Below are positions 37,056 through 48,039 of a stretch of DNA of 64,000 bases, piece after piece. The DNA comes from Gloeopeniophorella convolvens (taxonomy: Eukaryota > Basidiomycota > Agaricomycetes > Russulales). The translations under genes and the position numbers were made by a program. The notes under the pieces were generated by a model that was not told where the DNA came from, did not search any database, and worked only from the letters and a program-made list of their open reading frames with translations. Location of the stretch: assembly GCA_022496205.1 (NCBI GenBank), contig WTXD01000099.1, positions 1-64,000 of the forward strand, in the 5' to 3' direction. Every line of letters begins with the position of its first letter. Positions within the stretch are counted from its first letter, which is position 1.

Positions 37056-38126
37056 TCGTACCACGCACGGTGGGGTGAAAGTCGGATGGCACGAGCAGCA
37101 GGGAGCTCCACAGGGCCCTGTTTTGTCCTTCACCAACGCGGGTAGGACAGCCCTCTGAGGTACGTGAGCGTGTTAACTCCTATTGCTGAGAAGCTTCAAG
37201 ACTTACTGAATACTGAACAAAGTTCGGGCGTTCAGTGCTTCGATTCTGTATATATGCAGGCAGTGACCAACACATTGCGCGTTGTGGCTGTGAGATCTTC
37301 GTGATTTGAGACCGGATGGCGTCGCCCGTCGAGGTGAGAAGGAATGTTTCCGTTTGTCTACATAGTTGTGTAAAACGGTAAAGAACAAAGGAGTGTAGTG
37401 ACGCGACGACTGATCTATGTCCGATATCCTTATCTTATCACTGTCCGACGATCACAGTTCTAACAGTCCGGGCATGCATGCATGAGTAGTGACCATAGGC
37501 TTGCAGTGGAGGCAGTGGGGCGCTGCTGTCACGCAGGAGCCTGTGGTATCGGTGTCCGTGAACAGTCAAGTCGATTCAGCGTTGGCCTGAATCTATAGAT
37601 GTGAGTTTCACTTATGCAAGCACTGCCACGAGCGATCTTCATTTATCGAGTTTTTGCTATCCTTGTTATACGTTCAACCTCCCGCATGATGCATCGTGGA
37701 GAGGTGCGGCGACCGTGGGCTGCTGGTGATTGCTGGGACATTCAGAAGTATATTTCTGGGCCATAATTGATGATGGCAACGCACATTGGTACAGAATAGA
37801 CATTTCCCATAATCACAGGCCGAGTGTCGCACAGCTTCCCTGCCAGAACGCAAATGGGATGGCTTCTCCTGATAAGTACTTACACGGCACGTGCGCCTGG
37901 CAATGCCACGCCAGTCTATGCGCACCTCGCGGCGACATCACCCAGATATGATTGGTTTTTTGTTTACATATTGTAGGCTCTCTTTGCGCCTCCGCTCCGT
38001 GATATTCTCTCAGTGCACACGTTTGCTCAGGATGGAGCACGAAAGTAATCACATTCGAATCGAGGCTTGTCAAAACTGCGCCTGTTCACAAGAAATGGAT
38101 AAGCCAGATTTCAAGTACAGCAGTCC
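37056..38126. other. Intergenic, no gene seen
   Basis: About 1.07 kb between hydrolase copies 2 and 3. Small open frames on both strands lack any recognisable family. A CATGCATGCATG run lies near 37473. No tRNA or LTR end was found. Confidence 0.4.
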
Positions 38127-39392
38127 CTACGCTCTGCCAAAGGTGTCCAGAAGCCAGCTCAAAAGGTCCTTGTAGCCACCGTCCTGCCCGCCTTCTCCAC
38201 TGGAGAACCGGTTGATCATGTCCTCGTGCACGGCCCCCGGCTCGGCGACCATGGTGACATCCTTCGTTTCGGCCTTGAGCACCTCTGCCATCTCCAAGAT
38301 CTGGTCGAATATGCCTTCGTTTTCGCCACCAAAGACCACGAATCGCTTCACAACGCGCTCAGCACCTGTCCACCACCCTTTGGGCGCCTCGAGCGGTTCC
38401 ACGTGTGCGCGGAGCGCCGGAGTGACACCCGGACGAACCTGCGCGGCAAATTCGTCGTAGAACTTGCGCGGAATCCAATCGCGCGCGTCATTCCGCTTGT
38501 AACTTGCAGCCCCCTTCTCGTGGAAAGCGACCCACGGGGAGATGAGTGCCGCGCCTCCAAGAGGCTCCGAGAGCTTCGGAGGTGCCGGGACGCCCGCGAG
38601 CGGGTGCAGAAGGTGGGAAGTAACCTGGAGGCACAGGTTACCTCCAGCCGAGTCGCCAGAAATGATGATGCCGGAGGGTGGTATTCCACTCTGAAGGAGA
38701 TGCGCAAGCGCGGCGGTCGCTTGCCGAAGTTGGGTTGGGAAAGGCGCACGAGGCGTCAGAGCTACGAGAGCCATCAGCAGAGAAGTGACAGACAGGGCTG
38801 GAGCACGCACAGTACTCTAAGAACGCAAAGCCCACGTCGGGACCCAGTGCAGCCGTGACGTCCTTTTTAAGACTGTGGACGAAGTCGAAGTACTGTGGGC
38901 CCGAAGGCACGCTGTATCCACCACCTGATATCAAGTAAGTTCAAAGACTACGTGCGCGCAGCGGGCGACGAACCGTGGAAGTAGAGAAACACGCGCTCCG
39001 TCTTTTTTGGACCAATCCAGTGCAACCGTGCGCCCTCACCCACATCCTCCGTAACAAGCTCCAGCCTATTGTCGCGCGCGAAGGTGGCATATACTCGACC
39101 GGTCGGTTGGGCAACTGCACGAACGAGCACGTCCATGGAGTAGCCGCGCGAAAATAATGCGCGATATAAGGCTATCCCAAGAGACCGCTTCCACGAACGG
39201 CCTGTGTTGTGCCGGAAGACATTAAATACGACGGGTATTGCTGCAGATTCATGATGAGAAGCGGCCAACCAAGGAAGAACGGGACGACTTACGGAGAGTG
39301 AATATAAGTGGGAAGAGCGACAGCCTCTGCGTCAATGACAATTGTGGTGGGTACGAGTCCTCGATAGAGACTAGCGTTGATGGTGTTGTCAT
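38127..39392 (-). CDS. Alpha/beta hydrolase fold-3 (HSL-like), copy 3
   Basis: The start at 39392 gives MTTPSTLVSIEDSYPPQLSL, aligned with the start of copy 1. Blocks are GRSWKRSLGIALYRALFSRG, the split oxyanion motif FLYFHG-GGYSVPSGPQYFDFV, an intron before TPRAPFPTQLRQATAALAHL, the nucleophile GIIISGDSAGGNL, VSPW-like LISPWVAFHEKG, and VHEDMINRFSSGEGG with the catalytic His. All catalytic elements are intact. It is the most divergent end of the three-gene array. The function is an esterase or deacetylase of unknown substrate. Confidence 0.88.
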
Positions 39393-40830
39393 AGGGGCGA
39401 GTGCAGAGGGTAAACAGGACACCGTGGGTGGGCGTAAAGCCACAACGACGTTATATATAAGTACAGGAAACGTTCAGGCCGCCGAAGGCTTCTGTTACAG
39501 AAACAGTTCAACTTACAATTGTATATTCGCGTCATCTGACTAGCGCCTGCATGATTCCATTCCTGCAGAACGGTGCAAGAACGGAGGATGCAGCATTGAT
39601 GCACGACCACGGGCCACTATCCATAGAATAGGGATGGTCAAGATACAAGGAAGTCCCGACAGCCAGTGCCTCAGCGTGGTGCAGGAACTGCATTGAAGGA
39701 CTCGAAAGTTGAAACCAAGTAAAGTTGCCGTAAGTCGGTCGAGGTTCCGGCGCTGCGTAGTCTCCGTAACAGACGGACCAAGTGAAGACAGTCGTTCACA
39801 TGTACGTAACAGACTGGCCAGTGAAGACAGCTGTCGTTCACATGTACAGTCTCAGGCTGTTAGTAATCGCGCCATCCTGACCGCAGTGTTTATTTTTCCC
39901 ACGACACGATTTCTTCCCACGACCTCTTCCGCGTTTTCGAGTCGCGAGCTCTCGAAAGTCGGCGCTCCGACTCGGAGCATCCAACACACACTCTCCACCG
40001 TGAAATCGTGCCCGCCATGCCTCGCACACCTACGAGTAGTCATACATCACCACAATCACCATCTCCCTTTCACTTCGCTGCATCTGAATCATTCCCACCA
40101 CAGTTTTCAGTTGTAAGATCACCATCTCTATGAAAACGCCCCTGTCTTATTCCTTGCTTACCATTCTTACAAGTCTTAGTCTTCCTTAGCAAAGATTTCG
40201 TAATCTCTCAGAGCTAGATTAAGGCTTGCTTGCAGCCTTCTTACAGCCCCGAGCTTACCTGCATCTTCTGCCCTGCTTCCACCTCCCTTGTCGTTGTCTT
40301 CTACCACTCTTTGCTCAAGCTCGCCCAATCATGGCATTATATCATAATCAATGCAAGTACAGCGGTGTTGTGAATAACAGGGGGAGAGCTCGCAGACTTG
40401 GCGCACAAGGAAGCGGGCTGCGCGCGCACCCTGCGCGGCACGCAGGAAGGACACACCAATGCCGGCTACTGGCACACAACCCCGCGTGGCACGATGGCAG
40501 AACGACCCTGCCACCTCGAGCCCGCACGTCCGCTGTCGCGCCGCAAGCCCACCCCGCGCTCTGAGGCGCTCCGTGTGTGTCGCCAGCTGGTCGCCAACAT
40601 CGAGGACGCCACCGCCGTGCGCCATGGCACGACCGACCGGGCACGGGTAGGCGGCGCCGTGACGCCAGCACGGCAAAGGGCAGCTGAGGCGGCGCAGGGC
40701 ATGACGTGGGCGGGGCGAGCGAGGTGGGAGCCAGAGCATGCCACATGGTCACTTGGCCAGATGAAGGTGGCAAAGGAGGGCAAGGTGGTGAGAAAGGTGG
40801 TGAGGGCGACATGAAAGTGAACTGCACATA
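39393..40830. other. Intergenic, mostly low-information DNA
   Basis: From 39393 to ~40330 I see no coding family; a short ~30-base direct repeat (gacagtcgttcacatgtac...) recurs at 39787 and 39831. From ~40330 the DNA turns GC-rich and codon-like on the minus strand, continuing into the Mlp1/TPR pseudogene, but this part (to 40830) has no recognisable family. Confidence 0.4.
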
Positions 40831-42250
40831 CACGTCTGCGAGTCTATTCGTGATCTTCGCCTCGTCCTGCGCTTCCCCATCCTTTGCGCCGCTGCCATGC
40901 TCCGCACGCGCGAGCAGCGCCCTGAGTGTGTTACCCGCGCAGCGCGCAGCGGTCGCGTCACATGCCCTGCGCACTGCCCCGCCTTGCTCGCGCTCGAGCG
41001 CAGTACGGTACTTGCACTCCTCGACCTCCGTCTTGGCGCCCATCTCGCACACGATGTCGAGGAGCTTCTGGTTCTGTGCCTGCAGCGCGGGGATGCTGTG
41101 GAAGAACATGAGGTAGTTCATGATCACCTCGTTGATTGTGTCAGCTGGCAGCGTTGACTTGCCCGCATCGAGCACGGTGTGACGGGAGGGAGGGGTCGTG
41201 CTGTCATCCGAGCTCCTTGAGCACCTGAATCCGCCAGCCGAGGTCGTTGACTGTTTCTGGAGGTGCTCATTTTCGCGCGTCGTCTTGGCGAGCCGCTGCG
41301 AAGCGTTGGACGTGCCGGACAAGCCAGCGTTGCGCTCAGTGAGTGCGTTGGCAAGCTGTGAGGTGAGCTGCGCCACCTCAGAATGCAGGCGCTCATACTC
41401 TGCGCGCTGCTGCGCCAGAACCGGGGCCCGCGAATCATCACGTCAGCCCAGGCGATACGCACCGGCCGCGGCGCACGCACCCGCTCCTCGATCTGCGCGG
41501 GCGTGCGGTCGATGCGGTCGTACTCGGCGCACTTGTGCGCATACTCGTCCTGCAACTGCACGTGGTCCGCATACACCTTGACAAACGTCTTATTGCTGCG
41601 CTACGCACGGCTCGCCATAGCCAGAGTCGGGCTGAGGCCCGTCAAGCCTGCGTGAGCACGTCCAACTGGCACCACCGCGCGCGGGCTTTAAGGGTGCCGA
41701 CCCCGCGCCGCCGGACGTGGGCACGCGGAGCTTGCCACAGTTAACCTTTTCAAGCATGCGCTCGAGCTCCGCGGCGCGTGTCTCGGTGCCCTCGGCGTGG
41801 GTACGCGCACGGTCGACCTGCTCGTGCAGCGCGGCCTCGCGGCGGTCTGCGCTCTCGACGATGGCCTCGGACTGCGCTTTGCAAGCTCCGACGAGCTCGA
41901 CGAAGCGGCAGATGCTGGCGATCTCGCGCTAGGCACTTGGCTGGGCGGCAAGGGAGGTGTTGGGGAAGGCATCGAGGGGAGCCAACGGAGGACGACGAGG
42001 CGAAGGACAGGCGGGTCACCAGCAGCGGGAGCAACGATGCAGCAGGCAGCGTACCTGTATACGTGCCAGCACCGAGCCATAGCGGCGTATTTTCGGGCGG
42101 CGCGGAAGATGAAGGGGATGAAGGGGATAAGGATGCGCCGGAAGACCTTCTGGGTGGCGAGCTAGATGATGAGCCGGATGGGGGCGACGACGCGGGCGCG
42201 GAGGGCGATGGGGGTGCGCTGTCAGGCGCGGATGCCTTGGCGATCGTCAA
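40830..42250 (-). pseudogene. Mlp1/TPR nuclear-basket protein fragment
   Basis: Three disjoint frames carry coiled-coil text typical of the nucleoporin TPR/Mlp1 family. They are ICRFVELVGACKAQSEAIVE...ALHEQVDRARTHAEGTETRA (near 41760-41930), AEYERLHSEVAQLTSQLANALTERNAGLSG (near 41300-41420), and LPADTINEVIMNYLMFFHSI followed by ALQAQNQKLLDIVCEMGAK (near 41010-41160). The last block is the most diagnostic. Stops (e.g. TAG before REIASIC) and frame changes separate them, and only a ~400-residue part of a ~1,900-residue protein is present. It is therefore a partial duplicate that has decayed; a full-length gene is expected elsewhere. Confidence 0.78.
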
Positions 42251-42961
42251 AGTATGGGCACAGTGAGGTATATGAGTGGGCGGTGGTCAGTATACATGTC
42301 AGCGGACAGTGCGCATAGCAGGCGCACCTTGATACGACAACTCAGCCGTTTTCGAGAAATGACAAGTCGACCCGTGGTCCAGACTAAGCGAATCGATCCC
42401 ACCTCATTTCGCACGGTAATTACGGCATACAGCTGGGAAACCGGGCCGCCACTGTGACGAGATTCCTTTCCTTGCATCCCGCCTCATGACAGAATACAAC
42501 GTGCAGCAGAACTGCATCAGCCACATGCAAGGATACCTAAAAACGTGACCGTTTGAGTACTCTGAAGATGGTGGTTTGTGCACGTCAGCCAGTAGCCAGC
42601 AGGTTCCGGCAGTCGGCCTGGGCGTTCACCGACCTAGTTAAATCATGTGCATCGTGAGGCTTGAGCTTGAGCTTGAACGTTCAACGTCGTGGTTTTGAAC
42701 CTTGCCTTTAGTTATACGGACATTATCGTAGCTTGGTCTTCAGAAAATAGCTGACGATGGTATACATGATTGACTCAAATAGGGCAGAGTTGAGGAGAGG
42801 TTGGGAAGAAATTGGCTTGTCGGACCTGCGGTCGGAGCGTTCTTCAAGGTTACCCGGGTCACCGGCGGAAGCAAGGCGGAACGTCTCAACCTCAAAAGCA
42901 ATAAACTCAGGCTCTTTCCCCCACAATTGACTTTCCAACCCTCCTCACGTCCCAACACACA
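42251..42961. promoter_or_regulatory. Upstream region of the MaoC-type gene
   Basis: About 700 bases with no coding family. The last 60 bases before the ATG at 42962 are pyrimidine-rich (ctctttcccccacaattgac...), a common fungal leader composition. No clear TATA box is seen. Confidence 0.4.
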
Positions 42962-44369
42962 ATGACCTCCGTCGAACAACTCGAGAAGGTCGTCGGGCAT
43001 GAGTACGCGGCTGATCCTGTGAGCCCCGTACACCAAGCAGCGCTTCTGTCACCTGAGCTCATGAGTCGGTACGATACAGGTTACCTGGAACAAGCGTGAC
43101 TTGCTCACATATGCTCTTGGGATTGGTGCGAATGCGTCCGAGAGTCAGTTTGTAAATGGTTCGCCAGCCACTCTATCTCGATACGTCCCGTCTAACTTTC
43201 TTGTGCCCGCCAGAACTAGGTACGAGCCCACAGTCTCCCATCATTGTGTGCACTCCCCATGTCCAAATCCAGACCCTTCATTTGCCGCGTTCCCGACGTA
43301 TCCAGTCACGCTCTTCCTCAAGGGTGTGTCCCATCCATATCCAGTCTGGCATAGGCTCAACACAAATCATAGGTGACGACCAGGATATCAACAATTTCAG
43401 CCGGGTCGTCTCGAAAAGCAATACTATTGAAGGCCTCCCTACATTTGACCCGAGACGTGTCGTGCACGCATCTCAGACTATTGAGATTCTGAAGCCACTT
43501 CCACTTGTCAGTGGACCTGGCTGGAAGCTCAAGAAGCGCCTTGCAGCCATTCGCGAGAACAGTGCGTACTGTCACGTGTTGGCCCAACCTGGGTTGGAAT
43601 ATTCACAATAGCCTACAGAGTCCGGCGTCATCGTTGAGAATGAATTCTTGCTCGTAGACCCTAATGACACGCCCTATGCGCGTCTTTTTGTACGTCACCT
43701 TCCTCGTCTGACCTCGTCCGACATACCTGCGCATTCTGACGTAGCTTACCTAGTCCGCGTCCTTCAATCTGGCTGGTAAGATCACGGGAAAACGCTTCGC
43801 ACGGAGCGTCTCCTCTCCGCCCCAGCATACGCCGATTCCACAAGACCGCAAACCAGACTGGGTCATCCGGGATCAGACATCGCCTGAGCAGGCGCTCATC
43901 TATCGTCTCTCAGGCGACTACAACCCACTTCACATTGGTACATTTCTTCGGGAATGTCTCTCCACGCCCCTTTCCTTGCTGACGAATATTCGGGTGTTGC
44001 TTAGACCCCCGCATCGGCGCCGATGCCGGTTTTGGAGGTGTGATCCTGCACGGTCTGTCAACGTACGGCTTCGCGGCGCGCGCGATTTTGCGCGCCGTCG
44101 GAGGCGGCGAGGCATCTTCGCTGCGCTATTTTGGCGTGCGCTTCACCTCACCTGTGTCTCCGGGCGACGAGCTCGAGACGAGGGCATGGGAAATCGGGAA
44201 AGCTCGAGATGGAACGACGGAGGTTGCATTCGAGGTGAAGAATACGACAAAGGACACAGTACGTTCCGTAGGTCATCTCGACGGTGGAAGCACTGACAAG
44301 CCGCGTTTTCAGGTGGTGATCGGCGGTGGATTTGCGAGGGTCATCAAGTCGGAGCGCACCAAGCTTTGA
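42962..44369 (+). CDS. Peroxisomal-type enoyl-CoA hydratase 2 (MaoC-like dehydratase)
   Basis: It hydrates trans-2-enoyl-CoA to R-3-hydroxyacyl-CoA in beta-oxidation, like the C-terminal part of Fox2/MFE-2. The protein opens MTSVEQLEKVVGHEYAADPV, followed by TWNKRDLLTYALGIGA, then NELDPSFAAFPTYPVTLFLKG. The hydratase-2 motif is YRLSGDYNPLHID and GFGGVILHGLSTYGFAARAI follows. It closes VIGGGFARVIKSERTKL; TKL is a weak PTS1-like end. Ten exons sum to exactly 316 codons: 42962-43018, 43080-43158, 43214-43219, 43273-43323, 43373-43561, 43619-43689, 43754-43937, 44005-44258 and 44313-44369 are the ones I can bound. Exon 3 is only six bases. Confidence 0.9.
43214..43219 (+). other. Six-base microexon of the hydratase gene
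   Basis: AACTAG lies between an acceptor cag (43211-43213) and a donor gtacga (43220). With the preceding G (43158) and the following AC (43273) it encodes Glu-Leu-Asp, giving FVNELDPSFAAFPTYPV, the conserved hydratase-2 segment (FVYELD-SFAAFPTYPV). Skipping it would remove two residues only, but read on its own in the wrong phase it is a stop. Confidence 0.75.
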
Positions 44370-44850
44370 TCCGACTTTGCTCGTGGATTGTCCCGATATC
44401 ACTCACTCACTTGCTCGCCCAGCTGGTCCCTCCCTCCATCGAGCAGTCTTTCGTACTTAACGCATCGGATGCTATTCTGCAAAGCAACGGTATGTCGTAT
44501 GGCAGCACGGTGTTGTACGCATTCCGGTTCCATGTACTCCTTATAATTAAAAAAAAAAAACGACTCAGTATCACCATCTGTGATCACGGTGAGCGTATGT
44601 GAATTCTTGGAGCCTGGAGATTCTTGATTGGTCAGAGAAACTGCAATGTCGACTTAGCAATTTCGCGCATCATTCTCTCGCGTCGCTTCCGTCACCACTT
44701 CCGTGCGCTTGTTCCAGCTTCCTCAACCCCCATTCTCACATACAAGTCCATGCAAGACACATCCGTACGGATTGATGCCGTGCCGCGACTCCGATATGAT
44801 CGAGCCCAAAAGCAAAAGGGGTTGTTCAATGCCCCACTCGTACCTACTCC
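44370..44850. other. 3' region of the hydratase gene, no further gene
   Basis: Contains a run of ten A residues near 44550-44559 and no coding signal. It probably includes the hydratase polyadenylation region. Confidence 0.4.
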
Positions 44851-44865
44851 CTCCGTCTTGGTTCC

Positions 44866-45075
44866 AGCCGTTGCAGAGCCGATCGTTCCGCTCACGTCTG
44901 CAACCTCAGGAACGAGCACAGATTCAAAAATCAGATCATCTAATCGCCATCCTTTCCCATAGTCTCGGTTCCAGACGTTGCAGAGCCGATCAATCTGCTC
45001 TGCAATGAAATTACCATGGCTTTTTTCAGGAACGAGTACAGATTCAAAAGTAGATCATCCAATCACCATCCCATC
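44866..45075 (+). repeat. Imperfect ~100-bp tandem duplication
   Basis: The words GGTTCCAG.CGTTGCAGAGCCGATC, CAGGAACGAG.ACAGATTCAAAA and AGATCATC.AATC.CCATCC recur in the same order in 44868-44960 and 44967-45068. No gene overlaps. Confidence 0.7.
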
Positions 45076-45269
45076 CACTCGATCCCATCCACTAGATACC
45101 CCCGCAGGGGGTTAAAGCCATGGTGATATATGGAGGTTCCGCTCTGTGAAGGTCTGGGAACGAACTACCCAGAACCAGGAGGTGTGGGTCTTGACCCGTT
45201 ATATCGCCGCAATCACTACGCTACGATCCCGTGACTTCCGCCTCGTCCACTACACCCTGCCGTTCCGCT

Positions 45270-45615
45270 ACACCTACAGTCATCTGCGTCACTGCGTCGA
45301 TTTGGGCCACTTTCCCGATCGGGGAACCTCGGCATCCGTTTCCGGTAGCTCAGTCTCACAACATCAATAAAGGACTTTTGGTTGGACCAGCCAGTAAGGA
45401 TTTTGTGATCCAACTGCATATCATAGATTGCAGAGCACATGTCCATAGCTATATCTATGTACAATCCCAGTCCTATTTGAAGACTTGGGTTGGACTCGAG
45501 TGAGAGTAGGGGCTGGTCGGGGCAGGCGTGAGACTGAGCAACCGAAAACGGATGCCGGGATTCCCCGATCAGGAAAGTGACCCAAATCGACACAGTGACT
45601 CAAATACGCAGATGA
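45270..45615. repeat. Foldback element: ~85-bp inverted repeat
   Basis: 45279-45361 (catctgcgtcac ... gctcagtctcac) is matched in inverse by about 45526-45613 (gtgagactgagc ... acgcagatgac) with roughly 85 percent identity by eye. A ~165-base loop separates them. The arms extend to ACAGTCATCTGCG on both sides. It has no coding capacity. It could be a foldback MITE or an inverted duplication able to form a hairpin RNA. I see no clear target duplication. Confidence 0.75.
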
Positions 45616-46080
45616 CTGTAAAACCGAAACCGTAGGCCCTTTTCCCTTTCTCGGGGATACAGGCCAGGGTCTCAATTAAGCGTTCGGTTGCTGATGCCGA
45701 GAAACCCGCCTGCCAACACAAAATGATGACCCTGCGTCGAGGGCTTAGGCTGCACTTCCTGCTCCGCTCAGGTTATGTCAGACTCGCGTGTATCTGGGAA
45801 CGACCAGCATGGGCCTACGGTTTCGGTTCTAGCTGTATCTCATCTTGTGCACCCCATACATATCAACGGACGTCAATGCTGGACCTTTGTTTTTGAGATC
45901 GGCGTAAGGTCTGTATTTGGAGACTCGACACAGTAGTGATGACTGGATGCCAGAGGCCACTAACTCCGCTGCAAGATCCTGTGTAACAGACTATGACAGA
46001 CCACGGAGATCGTCGCCCCCCCCCCCCCCGAAGCACGCGGCTACAGTGCAGGGTTGATGCAGGGTCGTGCCTCCGAGATG
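45616..46080. other. Intergenic with a 14-C tract
   Basis: No gene was seen. A run of 14 C residues occupies 46016-46029, about 50 bases upstream of the TATA box of the small peptide gene. Confidence 0.4.
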
Positions 46081-46087
46081 TATAAAG
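46081..46087 (+). promoter_or_regulatory. TATA box of the small secreted peptide gene
   Basis: TATAAAG lies 110 bases before the ATG at 46191 and is followed by a pyrimidine-rich leader (tgaactcctcttcg...cttcgtcc). This is the strongest TATA arrangement next to a short gene in this interval. Confidence 0.6.
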
Positions 46088-46190
46088 TCCCGCAGCGCGA
46101 GCCCGGATGAGTGCAGCTGCTATCGTTGTGCATCTTTGAACTCCTCTTCGATACAACTTCGTCCTAAGCTTCATCCAGCTGTCCGCTCAC

Positions 46191-46381
46191 ATGCGTCTCC
46201 AAGCCCTGCTCATCGTCTGCCTGGCAGTCGTCGTCAATGCGTCTCCAATTCAGGGCAATGGTACGGTCCCGATGGTCTTCCTAACATCTTCCTGACATCT
46301 GTAACTTTAGTGTTGGATTCTCTAGCCAAGCGCGAAATTTGTCCACCTTGGGCGGAGGGTAGTACTTGCCCTCCGCCGTAG
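46191..46381 (+). CDS. Small secreted peptide precursor with Kex2 site
   Basis: Two exons (46191-46260 and 46311-46381, intron GTACGG...CTTTAG) give a 46-residue product. The N-terminus MRLQALLIVCLAVVVNASPI is a textbook signal peptide (short basic start, hydrophobic core, likely cut after NAS). A short spacer follows and then LAKR, a Kex2 dibasic site. The remaining 15 residues, EICPPWAEGSTCPPP, would be a Pro-rich peptide with two Cys able to form one disulfide loop, ending at TAG. A TATA box lies 110 bases upstream. I do not recognise the family. There is no CAAX end, so it is not a classical basidiomycete lipopeptide pheromone, and no MSDIN-type leader. Exon 2 overlaps, antisense, a repeated segment at 46281-46657. 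Confidence 0.6.
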
Positions 46382-46657
46382 GGATCTCGAGGCGAGGACG
46401 GGCGGAGTCACGAGACAGCGGGATCACGGGCACGTAGTAGGCTGGTACAATCCGTTGGCTCGTGATAGGGAATCCCGCAAACTGTCGTCCAATTGATAGA
46501 TCCATTGAACAAAGTCACGGGGCGTGACGGCTTTGACAGGTGTCGCCGTGTTGGGCAGTTGGAATTCGAAAGGCCTCAGACCAGCAACTTGCAAGGCCAG
46601 CACTGAGTACTGAGTTCTCGAGCTCGTTAAATCTGTGTGCTCAGTACTTGGATTCAA
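46281..46657 (-). repeat. Unrecognised coding-like repeat, copy 1
   Basis: The minus strand reads LPNTATPVKAVTPRDFVQWI, and in another frame MDLSIGRQFAGFPITSQRIV. The same DNA segment recurs on the plus strand near 49575-49680 (NLATPVKAVTLRDFVRWIYR). About 110 bases are shared at high identity. It may be a fragment of an unknown gene or repeat family. Confidence 0.55.
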
Positions 46658-48030
46658 CGTGTTTGGATATCAGCACTTCGTATAATGAATTGTGGGCAGT
46701 GTTATGCAAGTGTACCCAGTACAATTTCTCGACATCTCATACTGTCAAATGAAAACCACTTGCTGGTGGCCGCTGCCAGCTGGCCTAGTACGCCCTGAAG
46801 CCACACTCATAAGTTGCCAATCGGTGTGTGCCGCCCCGAGACTAGAACTCGCACGACTACAGGGTACGAGGCAGGCCATGTACTACAAGAGCGTGTTGGT
46901 CCATTGCAGAAACCGGTATGAGGATACGCAGTGGCATCGGGACGAGTCAGCGCAGGACAGCAGGGAACACTGCTAGAACACCGCCGCGCTGCGCGCTCGC
47001 GCGCGGGGCGGCATCGACAATTGGTGCAAATGGCTTGGCGCTCGTGTCGACAGGGGGCCTGGTCGTGACTGGGCTCTGCTTGGCGGGCGGTGTAGGTAGC
47101 AGGCAGCTTGGTGACCGAGTCCAATCAATGGTGACTGGCAAGTGGTGATGCTCAGAGCAGAGATCAGATGAGGGTTCTCCGAGGACGTTGAGTTAGGGGA
47201 CGTCTTCCGGCTCGTTTGCGCTAGCAACGCTCGAGTGGACGACTTTAGCACGCATTAATTCGCTACTAAAGATCAAGGCCAACTTGTCGACGAGAGACCT
47301 CATCAGCAAAACCGACCCGGATTGATGAGAGTTGATGAGACGCACTCTTGATGATAAGCACAAGACATCTCAAGATGTCGAGTGGTAACGCGATGACATA
47401 GTGAGATGTTACTTTACCTACCTCACGCGGTCCCTGTCTTGTAGTTATCAACCGCCATCAATGCGCAGGTCATGTTATCTAGCCATATCAATTTGTTAGC
47501 ACCCTTGACAGTGCTTGGTAGATATTGAGAGTGACAAGAGCGTGGGCGCGAGAAGTCGGAAAGGTGCGAGCGCGGGAACGCGAGATTCGGTATCAGCGCA
47601 GGTGTGATTTGCGATTCGACAGACGACGGTGAGCGGGTTTGGACGGGTTTGGACGGCGGGTTTCGAGAACAGCAGAGAGACGGATAACATTGGCAGCAGA
47701 AACAAAGTAAGGGAAACAGTACATATCAAGACGGTTCAAAACGCGTGCCACGCGTTTATTGGCGTGGCGGGTGACCGTGACCGGTGTGACATGTGACCGG
47801 TGGAATCCGGCGTCGCACAACATCTCATCGACGCGTCATCTCACTCTTTCCTCAGACTACTATCTCCGCGCGCCTCCTTGCCTTCAATCTCTGTGCTTGG
47901 TCTTTTCTGTGCTGGTTTTTTTCTATGCTTGGTTCTTTCTATGCTGCTCTGTCTCTGCCTGGCTGGTCTTAGGCTCCTCACTGCCACTCTCTGAGTCTCT
48001 GCCTGGTGCTATCCTTCTCTGCTAGGGCAA
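46658..48030. other. Intergenic, no gene seen
   Basis: Short open frames on both strands lack family signal. A pyrimidine-rich stretch (ttcttttctgtgctggttt..., 47880-48000) precedes the P450 pseudogene and may be its old promoter and leader. Confidence 0.4.
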
Positions 48031-48039
48031 GTTCGGTGC

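Noticed and set aside
37471..37486. CATGCATGCATG microsatellite as a regulatory element
   Set aside because: Too short and no gene start close by; no support for function.
40348..40830. C-terminal part of the 342-codon minus frame
   Set aside because: Beyond the Mlp1-like block the frame is Cys/Arg/Pro-rich with no similarity; GC-driven openness rather than coding.
44866..45615. Possible CRISPR-like or satellite array
   Set aside because: Only two tandem units and one inverted pair; a eukaryotic context rules out CRISPR.
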